Shown here one piece after another: positions 26,708-35,042 of a stretch of 64,000 nucleotides of DNA. This DNA is from an uncultured Muribaculaceae bacterium (GTDB taxonomy: Bacteria; Bacteroidota; Bacteroidia; Bacteroidales; Muribaculaceae): positions 136,312 to 200,311 of the forward strand of contig CAJTUF010000002.1 of NCBI GenBank assembly GCA_910579675.1, given 5' to 3'. The notes under the pieces are model-generated. The model was not told the origin of the DNA and searched no databases. It saw only the letters and a program-made list of their open reading frames with translations. A program made the position numbers and the translations under genes. The stretch's first letter is position 1. Each line of letters opens with the position of its first letter.

Positions 26708-27954
26708 GCCGCGGTGCGCCGTCGGGCCTCTTCGGCCAGAGGTGTGTCCATGATTCCGGCGGGGGCTTCCTCGCGACTGAGGGCCTCTTTCATCCAGTCC
26801 ATATACGGGGCCACATGGCTGAAAAAGCGGTGGTAGCCGGCACAGAGATAATTGAGGCCCGGCTCGCCGTCGGGTGTGGTGCAAAATCGGTTTTTCGGAC
26901 ACTCGCCATTGCACGCCTGAAGCCACCGGCACTCGCGGCACTGGCGGGGCAGGCTGTCGCGCTTGGCGGCGCCAAAAGCTCTCTGGCGCTCCGAGGCCAT
27001 CATCTCGGCTATGGTGGAGCGGTGGATATTGCCCAACCGGTATTCGGGAAACACGAAGTGGTCGCAGGAGTAGAGGTCGCCGTTGTATTCCATGGCGGCG
27101 GCATGGCCGCATCGGGGGGCCATTGAGCAGATGCCCGGAGCCACGCCCACCCAGTTGGCGAGAGTGGCGTCGAAAATCTGTATGAACACCTTGCCTACAT
27201 CCTGCCACACCCATCGGTCGAACAACCGGCACAGAAACTCGCCCCACTGGGCGGGGGTGACCGAGAAGTCGGTAAGCTCGCCGCGCATCCCCACCGAGCA
27301 TAGACCACGGTCGGCCTCGGCCACACGCTCCACTATCGGGGCAAACTGAATGAAACCGCACCCTATGCTCTTGAAGAAGTCGTAGAAATCTTCGGGATAG
27401 TCGGCCACAAAATCATTGACCACCGCCATGGCATTCCACTCCACTCCGTGGGCTTTGAGCATGTCAATTCCGGCCATCACCTTGCGCCAAGAAGGCGCGC
27501 CGTTTTTCAGGCGACGGAACTCGTCGTGGATATCCTGGGGGCCGTCTATCGACACACCTACCAGAAAATTATTTTCCTTGAAAAACCGGCACCACTCGGG
27601 GGTGAGCAGAGTGCCGTTGGTCTGGAAACAGTTGACGATATTTCGGCCGCGGCCATACCGGGCCTGAAGCTCGAGGGCCTTGCGGTAGAAGCTGATGGGG
27701 CGCATGGTGGCTTCGCCTCCGTGCCATGTGAAATTGACCTCGGGGGTAGTGGTTGCGCCGATATACTGTCTGATAAACTCCTCAAGGGTAGCCTCGCTCA
27801 TAAGATGGCGGGGGTCGCCGGAGTCGTAATACTTCTTTTTCTCCAGATAATAGCAATACTTACACGCCATATTGCAAGCCGAACCCACCGGCTTGGGCAT
27901 AACGTAAAGAGGTGAGGCAAACGGCGAGATCGCCGGCATTTCTGACTGGTCCAT
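26698..27954 (-). CDS. Anaerobic sulfatase-maturase-type radical SAM/SPASM enzyme
   Basis: 418 residues from ATG 27954; the longer frame to 28113 starts with non-conserved residues. The radical SAM cluster motif is Cys27, Cys31, Cys34 in 'GSACNMACKYCYY'. The SPASM domain has 'GHAAAMEYNGDLYSCDHFVFPEYRLGNI' and 'PRQCRECRWLQACNGECPKNRF'. Both match anSME proteins, which oxidise a Cys or Ser of type I sulfatases to formylglycine in the cytoplasm before export. No sulfatase gene is in the window, so its clients would be elsewhere. The leader on this strand contains a GCCTGCG/CGCAGGC inverted repeat (27966-28016). Diverges from the gene at 28152. Confidence 0.87.
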   Translation of the reverse strand: MDQSEMPAISPFASPLYVMPKPVGSACNMACKYCYYLEKKKYYDSGDPRHLMSEATLEEFIRQYIGATTTPEVNFTWHGGEATMRPISFYRKALELQARYGRGRNIVNCFQTNGTLLTPEWCRFFKENNFLVGVSIDGPQDIHDEFRRLKNGAPSWRKVMAGIDMLKAHGVEWNAMAVVNDFVADYPEDFYDFFKSIGCGFIQFAPIVERVAEADRGLCSVGMRGELTDFSVTPAQWGEFLCRLFDRWVWQDVGKVFIQIFDATLANWVGVAPGICSMAPRCGHAAAMEYNGDLYSCDHFVFPEYRLGNIHRSTIAEMMASERQRAFGAAKRDSLPRQCRECRWLQACNGECPKNRFCTTPDGEPGLNYLCAGYHRFFSHVAPYMDWMKEALSREEAPAGIMDTPLAEEARRRTAAYD

Positions 27955-28032
27955 ACAATGACAACGCCTGCGGGTTGAAAAAATTGTATGGCAGTAAAAG
28001 CAAATAGAGCGCAGGCAGGTCAAAAAAACTTT

Positions 28033-28063
28033 TTGACATACCACATAAAATATATATCTTTGC
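28033..28063 (+). promoter_or_regulatory. Textbook Bacteroidetes promoter for the OmpA/TPR lipoprotein
   Basis: TTTG (28033-28036), a 19-bp spacer, and TATCTTTG (28056-28063). Both boxes match consensus. Predicted start near 28070, giving a leader of about 80 nt. Confidence 0.82.
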
Positions 28064-28151
28064 AGACAATTAGCTCCGCCCGCGGAGCATCCGTTGCCAT
28101 TCATCGCAATCAATTAAATATCTAATATATCTTTTTCACGTTTTAACGATT

Positions 28152-29846
28152 ATGAAAAGACTCTTCAGCCGCGCTCTGCTTTTCGTAGGCGCCATCATGA
28201 TGCTGACGGGCTGTAACAAGAAGATGAGCCAGTTTGCAGCTGACTACTTCACTACCAACCCGAATCCCCTCGAAGTAGTGGGCACCCAGGTGCCTGCCGT
28301 GGTCACCGCCAACGTGCCCGCCAAGTTCTTCAAGAAGAATGCCGAAGTCACCGTTACCCCCGTGCTCGTATATGCCGGTGGTGAGGCTACTTCCACCCCC
28401 TACCGTTTCCAGGGCGAAAAGGTGCGCGGCAACGCCACTGTAGTGCCCTACAACAACGGCGGCTCCTATGCCATCCCCGTCAACTTCACCTATCAGCCCG
28501 CCATGCAGAAGAGCGAGCTCTTCCTTGACTTCAATGTGACTCAGGGCAAGAAGACCTACGCACTTCCCCGCGTGAAGGTTGCCAACGGCGTGATCGCCAC
28601 CGCCGCTCTCGCCGATGCCGGCACAGTTGATCCCGCACTCGCTCCCGACAAGTTCCAGCGCATCATCAACGAGAAGTATACCGCCGACATTCTCTTCCTC
28701 ATCAATCAGGCCAACATCCGCAACAATCAGCTGACCACCGCCCAGATGGAGTCGTTCAACTCTGACCTGAAGAACGCAGCTGCCGATACCTCCCGCGTGA
28801 TTGAGGATATCAACATCTCCTCCTACGCTTCGCCCGACGGCCCCTGGGAGTTCAACAACAAGCTGGCCCAGCGTCGTGAGTCGACCACCAACGACTACCT
28901 CACCAAGAAGCTGAAGAAAGAGGCAATCACCGACTTCGGCGAAATCACCAAGCAGTTTACCGCCGAGGACTGGGAAGGCTTCAAGAAGCTCGTCGAGGCT
29001 TCCAACATCCAGGACAAGGAGCTCATCCTCTCTGTTCTTTCGATGTACAAGGATCCCGAACAGCGCGAACGTGAGATCCACAATCTCTCCAACGTCTTCG
29101 AGACCCTCGCCGAGACCATTCTTCCCCAGCTCCGCTACTCGCGTCTTACCGCTTCTGTCAATGTTATCGGCAAGAGCGATGAGCAGATCAACGCTTTCTT
29201 TGACAACGATCCCGCCGCTCTCTCTGTAGACGAAATCCTCTACGCTGCAACCCTCACCGAGGATCCTGCCCGTCAGGCTGCCATCTACAAGAAGGCTACC
29301 GAACTTTACTCCAACGACTTCCGCACCTGGAACAACCTCGGCATGGTACAGTATCAGGCCGGCAACATCGAAGCAGCCAAGGCTTGCTTCACCCGCGCCG
29401 CCCAGTATGCTCCCGCCGCTGCCGAAGCTCAGATGAACCTCGGTCTCATCTCTCTCATGGAGGGTGACTATGCCGCTGCCAACCGTGCCTTCGGCAATGC
29501 CGGCGGCCTCAAGGAGCTCGGCGACGCTCTCGGTGTCTACTACCTCAAGCAGGGCGATGCTGCAGCAGCCGTAAAGGCATTTGGCGACAGCAAGAGCAAC
29601 AATGCCGCTCTCTCGCAGATCATCGTGAAGGACTACGGCGCAGCCCGCTCTACCCTCGCTTCGATCACCGAGCCCGACGCAGTGACCTACTACCTCACCG
29701 CTATCCTCGGTGCCCGCACCAACAACAGCCAGCTCGTGACCTCCAACCTGCGTCAGGCCATCAAGCTCGACCAGAACCTCGCCAAGCAGGCTGCCAACGA
29801 CCTTGAGTTTGCCAAGTTCAACCTTCAAGGTGTGCTCGGCAACTGA
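28152..29846 (+). CDS. OmpA-like/TPR lipoprotein, paralogue of the fimbrial DUF3868 protein
   Basis: 564 residues. Lipobox LTGC (Cys21). The N-terminal beta-rich part spans about residues 40-190. An OmpA-like block 'DINISSYASPDGPWEFNNKLAQRRESTTNDYL' follows near residue 220, then 'FTAEDWEGFKKLVEASNIQDKELIL'. TPR units close the protein ('FRTWNNLGMVQYQAGNIEAAKACFTRAAQYAP', 'EAQMNLGLISLMEGDYAAANRAFGNAG'). Block order and spacing match the protein at 54274-55701 ('GYASPEGSYSNNERLAKGRTRALADYV', 'WTPEDWDGLRAWVEANPIDNRDAIL'), so the two are homologous. This copy is lipid-anchored and stands alone with a strong promoter and terminator, suggesting an abundant envelope protein. Exact role unknown. Confidence 0.78.
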   Translation: MKRLFSRALLFVGAIMMLTGCNKKMSQFAADYFTTNPNPLEVVGTQVPAVVTANVPAKFFKKNAEVTVTPVLVYAGGEATSTPYRFQGEKVRGNATVVPYNNGGSYAIPVNFTYQPAMQKSELFLDFNVTQGKKTYALPRVKVANGVIATAALADAGTVDPALAPDKFQRIINEKYTADILFLINQANIRNNQLTTAQMESFNSDLKNAAADTSRVIEDINISSYASPDGPWEFNNKLAQRRESTTNDYLTKKLKKEAITDFGEITKQFTAEDWEGFKKLVEASNIQDKELILSVLSMYKDPEQREREIHNLSNVFETLAETILPQLRYSRLTASVNVIGKSDEQINAFFDNDPAALSVDEILYAATLTEDPARQAAIYKKATELYSNDFRTWNNLGMVQYQAGNIEAAKACFTRAAQYAPAAAEAQMNLGLISLMEGDYAAANRAFGNAGGLKELGDALGVYYLKQGDAAAAVKAFGDSKSNNAALSQIIVKDYGAARSTLASITEPDAVTYYLTAILGARTNNSQLVTSNLRQAIKLDQNLAKQAANDLEFAKFNLQGVLGN

Positions 29847-29891
29847 TAATGTAATCCAAGCAATATAGGGTTAGTATTAATTATATCCCTG

Positions 29892-29933
29892 GCGTCTGCC
29901 TCAATGAGATATTGGGGCAGACGCTTTTTTTTT
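29892..29933 (+). terminator. Strong rho-independent terminator
   Basis: GCGTCTGCCTCAAT (29892-29905) pairs with ATTGGGGCAGACGC (29911-29924), giving 14 bp with one wobble and a 5-nt loop. A run of nine T follows. Confidence 0.92.
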
Positions 29934-29961
29934 GTTTTTGTGGAAATAATTGTTAATTTTG
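29931..29961 (+). promoter_or_regulatory. Promoter of the rSAM/lipoprotein operon, abutting the terminator
   Basis: TTTG (29931-29934), 19-bp spacer, TAATTTTG (29954-29961). The -33 box uses the last T residues of the preceding terminator. Start predicted near 29968; leader about 36 nt. Confidence 0.75.
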
Positions 29962-30003
29962 CCGCCGATAACTCAATCCAATCATCATTATCACTATCTA
30001 CAC

Positions 30004-30468
30004 ATGAAACAAGCTTTTCTTAATCTAATCAACATGATGCTGTCGGGTATGCTCGTGATGCTCGGCTTCTCAAGTTGCTCCGAAGGCGACAATCCCGAAG
30101 ATATCCCACTGATGTATGGCTCGCCCCACGGCAGCTACAAGGTGAGCGGTCTCGTGACCGACGTCGATGGCGCTCCTGTCAAGGGTGCCCGCATAGTCGT
30201 CAGAAAGTACAAGGCAGATGGGCAATATCTGTATTTTCCAAATGCCTCCGACACCACCTATACCGATAATCAAGGCCGCTATGAGCGCGAAGGCGGGAGT
30301 GGGGCGGAACCCTCGATCCGCATTGTATGCGATGATCCGTCGGGAGCCTATGCTTCTGACTCCACCGATTGTGTTCTCAAATATGAGGGCCGCGACGGCA
30401 TGTGGGATATGGGCACCGCTACGGTGAAAGCCGATTTCAAGTTGCGCCAAAATCCTGACAAGGAATGA
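30004..30468 (+). CDS. rSAM-associated putative lipoprotein, copy 1
   Basis: 154 residues from ATG 30004. Lipobox SSC, then 'SEGDNPEDIPLMYGSPHGSYKVSGLVTDVDGAPVKGARIVVRK'. This is a short linker followed by a carboxypeptidase-regulatory-like beta-sandwich with closing 'TVKADFKLRQ'. The 'MYGSPxGxYKVSGxVTD' start of the mature domain is typical of the 'lipoprotein, rSAM/lipoprotein system' family that accompanies a dedicated radical SAM/SPASM enzyme in Bacteroidetes. The family name is recalled from memory; no search was run. Position before a second homologous lipoprotein and the rSAM gene supports it. Likely exported and lipid-anchored; possible substrate of the enzyme. Confidence 0.78.
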   Translation: MKQAFLNLINMMLSGMLVMLGFSSCSEGDNPEDIPLMYGSPHGSYKVSGLVTDVDGAPVKGARIVVRKYKADGQYLYFPNASDTTYTDNQGRYEREGGSGAEPSIRIVCDDPSGAYASDSTDCVLKYEGRDGMWDMGTATVKADFKLRQNPDKE

Positions 30469-30495
30469 CCATGATCAACTTACACCTTGATAGCT

Positions 30496-30957
30496 ATGAA
30501 AAATAGACTTACAGCAATATTTGGCACTCTGCTTTCAGCCATAGTGTCGATGCTCGGTTTTTCGGCATGCAGCTCACAGGCCGATATGTATGGATCGCCT
30601 TACGGCGATTTCAAGATAAGCGGCATCGTGACTGATGAGGCCGACAAGCCTGTGGCCGGTGCCCGCATCATGGTAAGGCTTCATGAGAGTAAAGGCCAGT
30701 TCTATACCGGTCCCGGAGGATCGGACACCATCACCACAGGAGCTAACGGTAGCTATCTGCTGTCGAAAAATGGCTGGCTCACATATAAGGTGAGAGTGGT
30801 GTGCGACGACCCGACCGGCCATTATCTGCCCGACTCCACGGAGGTTGAGCTCAAATATGCCGGCGGCGACCATGACTGGTATGAAGGCAAAGCCGAGGCC
30901 ACAGTTGATTTCAAACTGCGCGAGGCGCCCGCTGGCGAGGAGGCCGGCAAGCAATGA
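30496..30957 (+). CDS. rSAM-associated putative lipoprotein, copy 2
   Basis: 153 residues from ATG 30496 (an ATG at 30487 is also in frame). Lipobox SAC, then 'SSQADMYGSPYGDFKISGIVTDEADKPVAGARIMVRLHESKGQFY'. It is collinear with copy 1 and shares MYGSPxG, SG(L/I)VTD, the 'VVCDDP(S/T)G.Y..DST' block, 'LKY.G.D..W' and 'DFKLR', while most other positions differ. This is an old tandem duplication rather than a recent one. Its stop overlaps the rSAM start by 4 bp (ATGA), so enzyme and lipoprotein translation are coupled. Confidence 0.78.
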   Translation: MKNRLTAIFGTLLSAIVSMLGFSACSSQADMYGSPYGDFKISGIVTDEADKPVAGARIMVRLHESKGQFYTGPGGSDTITTGANGSYLLSKNGWLTYKVRVVCDDPTGHYLPDSTEVELKYAGGDHDWYEGKAEATVDFKLREAPAGEEAGKQ

Positions 30958-32036
30958 AAGATGTGTCGGATATCTCGATGCGGCGTCGGCTCGCCCTCGA
31001 GGTGATGCGCCGTAAGCGCAAGATAAATGTGGAGCGACACGAGCTCCGCACTCTCTTCTGGGAGTCGACCCAAAGGTGCAATGTCAACTGTCTGCACTGT
31101 GGGAGCGACTGCAAGGCGTCGACTGATATTCCCGATATGCCTGCAGCCGACTTCTTCAAGGCTCTCGACAGCATCACGCCCCATGTCGATCCACACCATG
31201 TGCTGGTGATCATTTCGGGAGGGGAGCCTCTGGTAAGAAAGGATCTGGAAGATATAGGTCGCGAGCTATACCGCCGCGAGTACCCGTGGGGCATTGTGAC
31301 CAACGGACTCGCGCTCTCCGATGCACGTCTGCAGTCGCTGCGCCGCGCCGGACTCAGAAGTATCTCGGTGAGTATCGACGGCCTTGCCGACTCCCATAAT
31401 TGGCTCCGCAACCACCCGCAGAGTTTCGACCGCGCCATGAATGCCATCCGCGCCATTGCGCGTTGCCCCGAGCTTGCCTGGGATGCCATAACCTGTGTCA
31501 ACAAGCGTAATATCGACCAGCTTCCTGAGCTCAAGGAGCAGCTCATCGACGCGGGAGCCAAGGCCTGGCGCCTATTCACGATATTTCCGGTGGGGCGTGC
31601 GGCAGGTCAGCCCGATCTGCAACTCACGCCTGACCAATACCGCAGCCTGATGGAGTTTATCAAGACCACCCGGGCTGAGGGGCGCATCAAGGCCTCGTAT
31701 TGCTGCGAGGGCTTTTTGGGCGACTACGAAGGGGATGTGCGCGACCATTTCTTCGGGTGCTCGGCAGGAGTGAATACCGGCTCGATACTTGTCGACGGCT
31801 CCATCTCGGCCTGCGCGAGCATACGCTCGGACTTTCACCAGGGCAATATCTACCGCGACGATTTCATGACCGTATGGGAAAACGGCTTCAAGGAATACCG
31901 CGACCGCTCCTGGATGAAAAAAGGGGAGTGTGCCGACTGTAAGATGTGGCGATACTGCGAGGGCAATGGTATGCATCTGCGCGATTCCGACGGCAATCTG
32001 TTGCGGTGTAACTACCACGAACTTCTCACGCCTTGA
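30954..32036 (+). CDS. Radical SAM/SPASM protein of an rSAM/lipoprotein system
   Basis: 360 residues. The radical SAM motif CxxxCxxC is Cys42, Cys46, Cys49 ('STQRCNVNCLHCGSDC'). The S-adenosylmethionine-binding 'IISGGEPLVRKDLEDIG' follows. The C-terminal SPASM region has cysteines in 'GCSAGVNTGSILVDGSISACASI' and 'GECADCKMWRYCEGNG...LRCNYH', enough for auxiliary Fe-S clusters. It would modify a peptide or protein in the cytoplasm by radical chemistry. The adjacent lipoproteins are the natural candidates. The reaction is unknown. It resembles the family annotated as 'radical SAM enzyme, rSAM/lipoprotein system'. A small CTCA/TGAG hairpin with a T run closes the gene. Confidence 0.85.
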   Translation: MKDVSDISMRRRLALEVMRRKRKINVERHELRTLFWESTQRCNVNCLHCGSDCKASTDIPDMPAADFFKALDSITPHVDPHHVLVIISGGEPLVRKDLEDIGRELYRREYPWGIVTNGLALSDARLQSLRRAGLRSISVSIDGLADSHNWLRNHPQSFDRAMNAIRAIARCPELAWDAITCVNKRNIDQLPELKEQLIDAGAKAWRLFTIFPVGRAAGQPDLQLTPDQYRSLMEFIKTTRAEGRIKASYCCEGFLGDYEGDVRDHFFGCSAGVNTGSILVDGSISACASIRSDFHQGNIYRDDFMTVWENGFKEYRDRSWMKKGECADCKMWRYCEGNGMHLRDSDGNLLRCNYHELLTP

Positions 32037-32094
32037 GTTTTTTTACAACACCCACTGCATATTCCTCTCCTTGTCAACAGTTACAACCATTATC

Positions 32095-33276
32095 ATGAAT
32101 ATCCGTCGATTCCTATTAATTTCGCTTGCCGCGCTCATGCTTGTCGTGGCAAAGGCTCAGAGCACCCGCCACACTGTCGAGGGGCTGATGAAGCGTGCCG
32201 CTCCCACTCTTACTTATCATGAAGATATGCCAGCCGACAGCTTCGCGGCATGGCAGAAGCAGATGTCGGAAGCTATGGCCCGCATCATGAAGCATCCCGA
32301 GGCGGAGGTCATGCCGCCGGTCAAGGCTCTGGAGCGCCGCCGCGACGGTTATACCATCGAGAAGTGGATATCGTATCCTGTCGACAGTGCCGGTGTGGCC
32401 TTCTATGTGCTTATTCCGGATACTCTCCGAGGCGGGGCTCTGCAAGCCCCGGCGGTGATGTGTATCCCCGGCTTCGGTCAGACCAAGGAGCTGCTTGCCG
32501 GAGAGCGCCGCGGCAATTACTCGCTCGAAGGGGAGCCGGAAGCCGAGCCGGGCAAGAGCGCCATGGCTCTCCACTTTGTGCGCAAAGGTCTTGTGGCTGT
32601 GGCGGTCGACAATCCGTCGTGCGGCGAGCTGAGCGACGACGGGTATGCCGATTATGTGGCGTCGTCGCGCTTTCTGCTCGAACTGGGCTGGAGCTATCTG
32701 GGCCTCACATCGTGGCAGGACAAGGTGGTGCTCGACTGGATGAAGACTCATCCGCAGATACGCCCCGACCGCATCATTGTGAGCGGATTCTCGCTCGGCA
32801 CCGAGCCGCTGATGGTGATGGGGTTGCTCGATCCGTCGATCCATGCGTTTGTCTACAACGACTTCCTGTGCCGTACCCGCGAGCGCGCTCTCACCATGAA
32901 CAAGCCCGGCGAAAACGGCGCCCGACCATTCCCCAACAATATCGAGCATCTGATTCCCGACTTTCTCACCACCTTTGACTTCCCCGACATAGTGGCGGCT
33001 CTCGCTCCACGCCCTGTGATATGCACCGAGGGGGGCATGGATCGCGATTTCCGCATCATTTCCGATGCCTTTGCCAAGGCCGGCGCCCCCGATGCGTTCA
33101 CCTATTACCACTATGCCAAGTATGCCGATCCGTCGGCGCGTGTTGCTCTTGAGGAGATGCCTTCGGGCATTGACCGCGACGAGTTTTTCCGGTTGGCCAA
33201 TGTCGATCCGCCCCACCATTATTTCAAGACCGAATGGGTGATGCCGTGGCTCGATGCGCTCCTTGCTGACGACTGA
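32095..33276 (+). CDS. Secreted alpha/beta hydrolase (acetyl-xylan-esterase-like)
   Basis: 393 residues from ATG 32095; the frame runs back to 31930 but overlaps the rSAM gene without a signal peptide. Signal peptide ends near 'VVAKAQS'. The fold shows an oxyanion region 'PAVMCIPGFGQTKE', a nucleophile elbow 'VSGFSLGTEPLM' (Ser in G-F-S-L-G), an acid candidate in 'RPVICTEGGMDRDF' and a late His in 'DPPHHYFKTEW'. It resembles the Abhydrolase_7/acetyl-esterase group that removes esters from plant or mucin glycans. The substrate is a guess. No promoter of its own is obvious, and it may be read through from the rSAM operon. Confidence 0.75.
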   Translation: MNIRRFLLISLAALMLVVAKAQSTRHTVEGLMKRAAPTLTYHEDMPADSFAAWQKQMSEAMARIMKHPEAEVMPPVKALERRRDGYTIEKWISYPVDSAGVAFYVLIPDTLRGGALQAPAVMCIPGFGQTKELLAGERRGNYSLEGEPEAEPGKSAMALHFVRKGLVAVAVDNPSCGELSDDGYADYVASSRFLLELGWSYLGLTSWQDKVVLDWMKTHPQIRPDRIIVSGFSLGTEPLMVMGLLDPSIHAFVYNDFLCRTRERALTMNKPGENGARPFPNNIEHLIPDFLTTFDFPDIVAALAPRPVICTEGGMDRDFRIISDAFAKAGAPDAFTYYHYAKYADPSARVALEEMPSGIDRDEFFRLANVDPPHHYFKTEWVMPWLDALLADD

Positions 33277-33305
33277 TCTCCTGCCGCATAGATGAAAAAT
33301 AACAG

Positions 33306-33343
33306 CAATCAGGCCGTCTGGAATAGTCCGGGCGGCCTGATTG
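33306..33343. terminator. Bidirectional terminator between convergent genes
   Basis: CAATCAGGCCG (33306-33316) pairs perfectly with CGGCCTGATTG (33333-33343). It lies between the hydrolase stop and the convergent gdhA stop. Confidence 0.75.
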
Positions 33344-33372
33344 GTTGAAAGTCGGATTTGTAGATGGGGGGA

Positions 33373-34710
33373 TTACATCACGCCCTGACCCATCATGGCG
33401 TTTGCCACCTTCATGAAGCCGGCGATGTTGGCGCCCTTCATGTAGTTGATGTAGCCGTTGGGCTCAGTGCCGTAGGTCACACACTGGGTGTGGATGTCGC
33501 TCATGATGGTATGGAGCTTGGCGTCGACTTCGGCGGCGCTCCACTGGAGGTGCATGGCGTTCTGAGTCATCTCAAGACCAGAGGTGGCCACACCGCCTGC
33601 GTTGACAGCCTTGCCGGGAGCGTAGGTCAGACCGGCGGCAATGAAAGCGTCGATAGCCTCGGGGGTGCAACCCATGTTGGAAACCTCGGCCACGATGCCC
33701 ACACCGTTTGCGATGATGTTTTTGGCATCCTCGCCGCTCACCTCGTTCTGGGTGGCGCAGGGGAGAGCGATGTCGACCTTCTGCTCCCACGGACGACGGC
33801 CGGCAAAGAATGTAGCTTCGGGATATTTCTCGGCATAGGGGGCAACGATGTCCTCGCCCGAAGCGCGGAGCTCGAGCATGTAGTCGATCTTGTCGCCGCT
33901 TACACCTTCGGGATCATAGATGTATCCGTCGGGGCCGGAGATGGTCACAACCTTGGCGCCGAGCTCGGTGGCTTTGGTCACAGCGCCCCATGCAACATTG
34001 CCGAAGCCGCTGACGGCGATGGTCTTGCCCTTGATGTCGTCGCCCTTCATGGCGAGCATATTCTGAACAAAGTAGAGAGCGCCAAAACCGGTAGCCTCAG
34101 GGCGGATGCGTGAGCCGCCAAATTCGAGAGCCTTGCCGGTCATCGAGCCGTCGCACTGGTTGCAGAGCTTTTTGTACATGCCGTACATATAGCCTACCTC
34201 ACGACCGCCTACGCCTATGTCGCCGGCGGGCACGTCACGGTCGGGACCGATGTTTTTCCAGAGCTCAAGCATGAAGGCCTGGCAGAAGCGCATGATCTCG
34301 GCATCGCTCTTGCCGCGGGGCGAGAAGTCGGAGCCGCCCTTGGCGCCGCCCATGGGGAGGGTGGTGAGAGCGTTTTTGAAGGTCTGCTCGAAGCCGAGGA
34401 ACTTGAGGATGGAGAGGTTGACAGAAGCATGGAAGCGGATACCTCCCTTGTACGGGCCGATGGCGTTGTTGAACTGTACGCGGTAGCCGATGTTGTTCTG
34501 CACCTCACCGCGGTCGTCGGTCCAGGTTACGCGGAAGGTATAGATGCGGTCGGGCTCTACCATACGCTCTATGATCTTGGCCTTCTCAAATTCGGGGTGC
34601 TGATTGTAGACATCGGCAACACAAAGAAGGACTTCGCGCACTGCCTGCAGATATTCTTTCTCGCCGGGGTGCTTGAGCTCAAGCGAGCTCATTACTTGAT
34701 TAATATCCAT
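33373..34710 (-). CDS. gdhA: NADP-type glutamate dehydrogenase
   Basis: 445 residues, the usual hexameric GDH length. Interconverts 2-oxoglutarate plus ammonia and glutamate, the main ammonium assimilation route in many Bacteroidales. Substrate-site blocks: 'YKGGIRFHASVNLSILKFLGFEQTFKNALT' and 'PMGGAKGGSDFSPRGKSDAE' with catalytic Lys124. The Rossmann part has 'KTIAVSGFGNVAWGAV'. C-terminal 'GGVATSGLEMTQNAMHLQWSAAEVD' is typical of the bacterial NADP enzymes. A -7 box at 34862-34869 implies a leader of about 145 nt, which could carry regulation. Confidence 0.97.
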   Translation of the reverse strand: MDINQVMSSLELKHPGEKEYLQAVREVLLCVADVYNQHPEFEKAKIIERMVEPDRIYTFRVTWTDDRGEVQNNIGYRVQFNNAIGPYKGGIRFHASVNLSILKFLGFEQTFKNALTTLPMGGAKGGSDFSPRGKSDAEIMRFCQAFMLELWKNIGPDRDVPAGDIGVGGREVGYMYGMYKKLCNQCDGSMTGKALEFGGSRIRPEATGFGALYFVQNMLAMKGDDIKGKTIAVSGFGNVAWGAVTKATELGAKVVTISGPDGYIYDPEGVSGDKIDYMLELRASGEDIVAPYAEKYPEATFFAGRRPWEQKVDIALPCATQNEVSGEDAKNIIANGVGIVAEVSNMGCTPEAIDAFIAAGLTYAPGKAVNAGGVATSGLEMTQNAMHLQWSAAEVDAKLHTIMSDIHTQCVTYGTEPNGYINYMKGANIAGFMKVANAMMGQGVM

Positions 34711-34861
34711 AACTCGTTGGATTGGGTGATTGGTTATCTTTCGATGGTATCGGGCGCCACTTTTTCATCGTCAGGGCTGCTGGGCTGTCAAAGTGTCGCT
34801 CTTTGATTTGATTTGGTATTCTTTGTTTTTTCCGGGCGCCGGGTGCGTCCGTTTCACACCA

Positions 34862-34869
34862 CAAATATA
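34862..34869 (-). promoter_or_regulatory. -7 box of gdhA
   Basis: TATATTTG on the minus strand, a full consensus match. The rest of 34711-35042 holds an AT-rich block, a run of eight G (34950-34957) and the hairpin at 34969. Confidence 0.55.
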
Positions 34870-34968
34870 GCAACAATTCCCGCTAAAAAGCATCTTTTAT
34901 TGGTGCTAAAAAATGTTAAATCAGCCCCGGCTGCTTTCAATTTGTCATCGGGGGGGGTGGATATGACG

Positions 34969-35010
34969 CGGGCGGCGCGATGCCGCTCTGTGCGGAAATC
35001 GCGCCGCCCG
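34969..35010 (-). terminator. Hairpin after hppA
   Basis: Perfect 13-bp stem CGGGCGGCGCGAT / ATCGCGCCGCCCG, 33 bp past the hppA stop. No T run follows on the minus strand, so termination is likely but not certain. Confidence 0.65.
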
Positions 35011-35042
35011 TAGTGGGGGAGGTAAGGTGAGTGGTGTCCGGA

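Noticed and set aside
28143..29828. 561-codon open frame on the minus strand opposite the OmpA/TPR lipoprotein gene
   Set aside because: It mirrors the codon pattern of the real gene, is Gly/Val/Glu-rich without motifs, and the plus strand has a consensus promoter, signal peptide and terminator.
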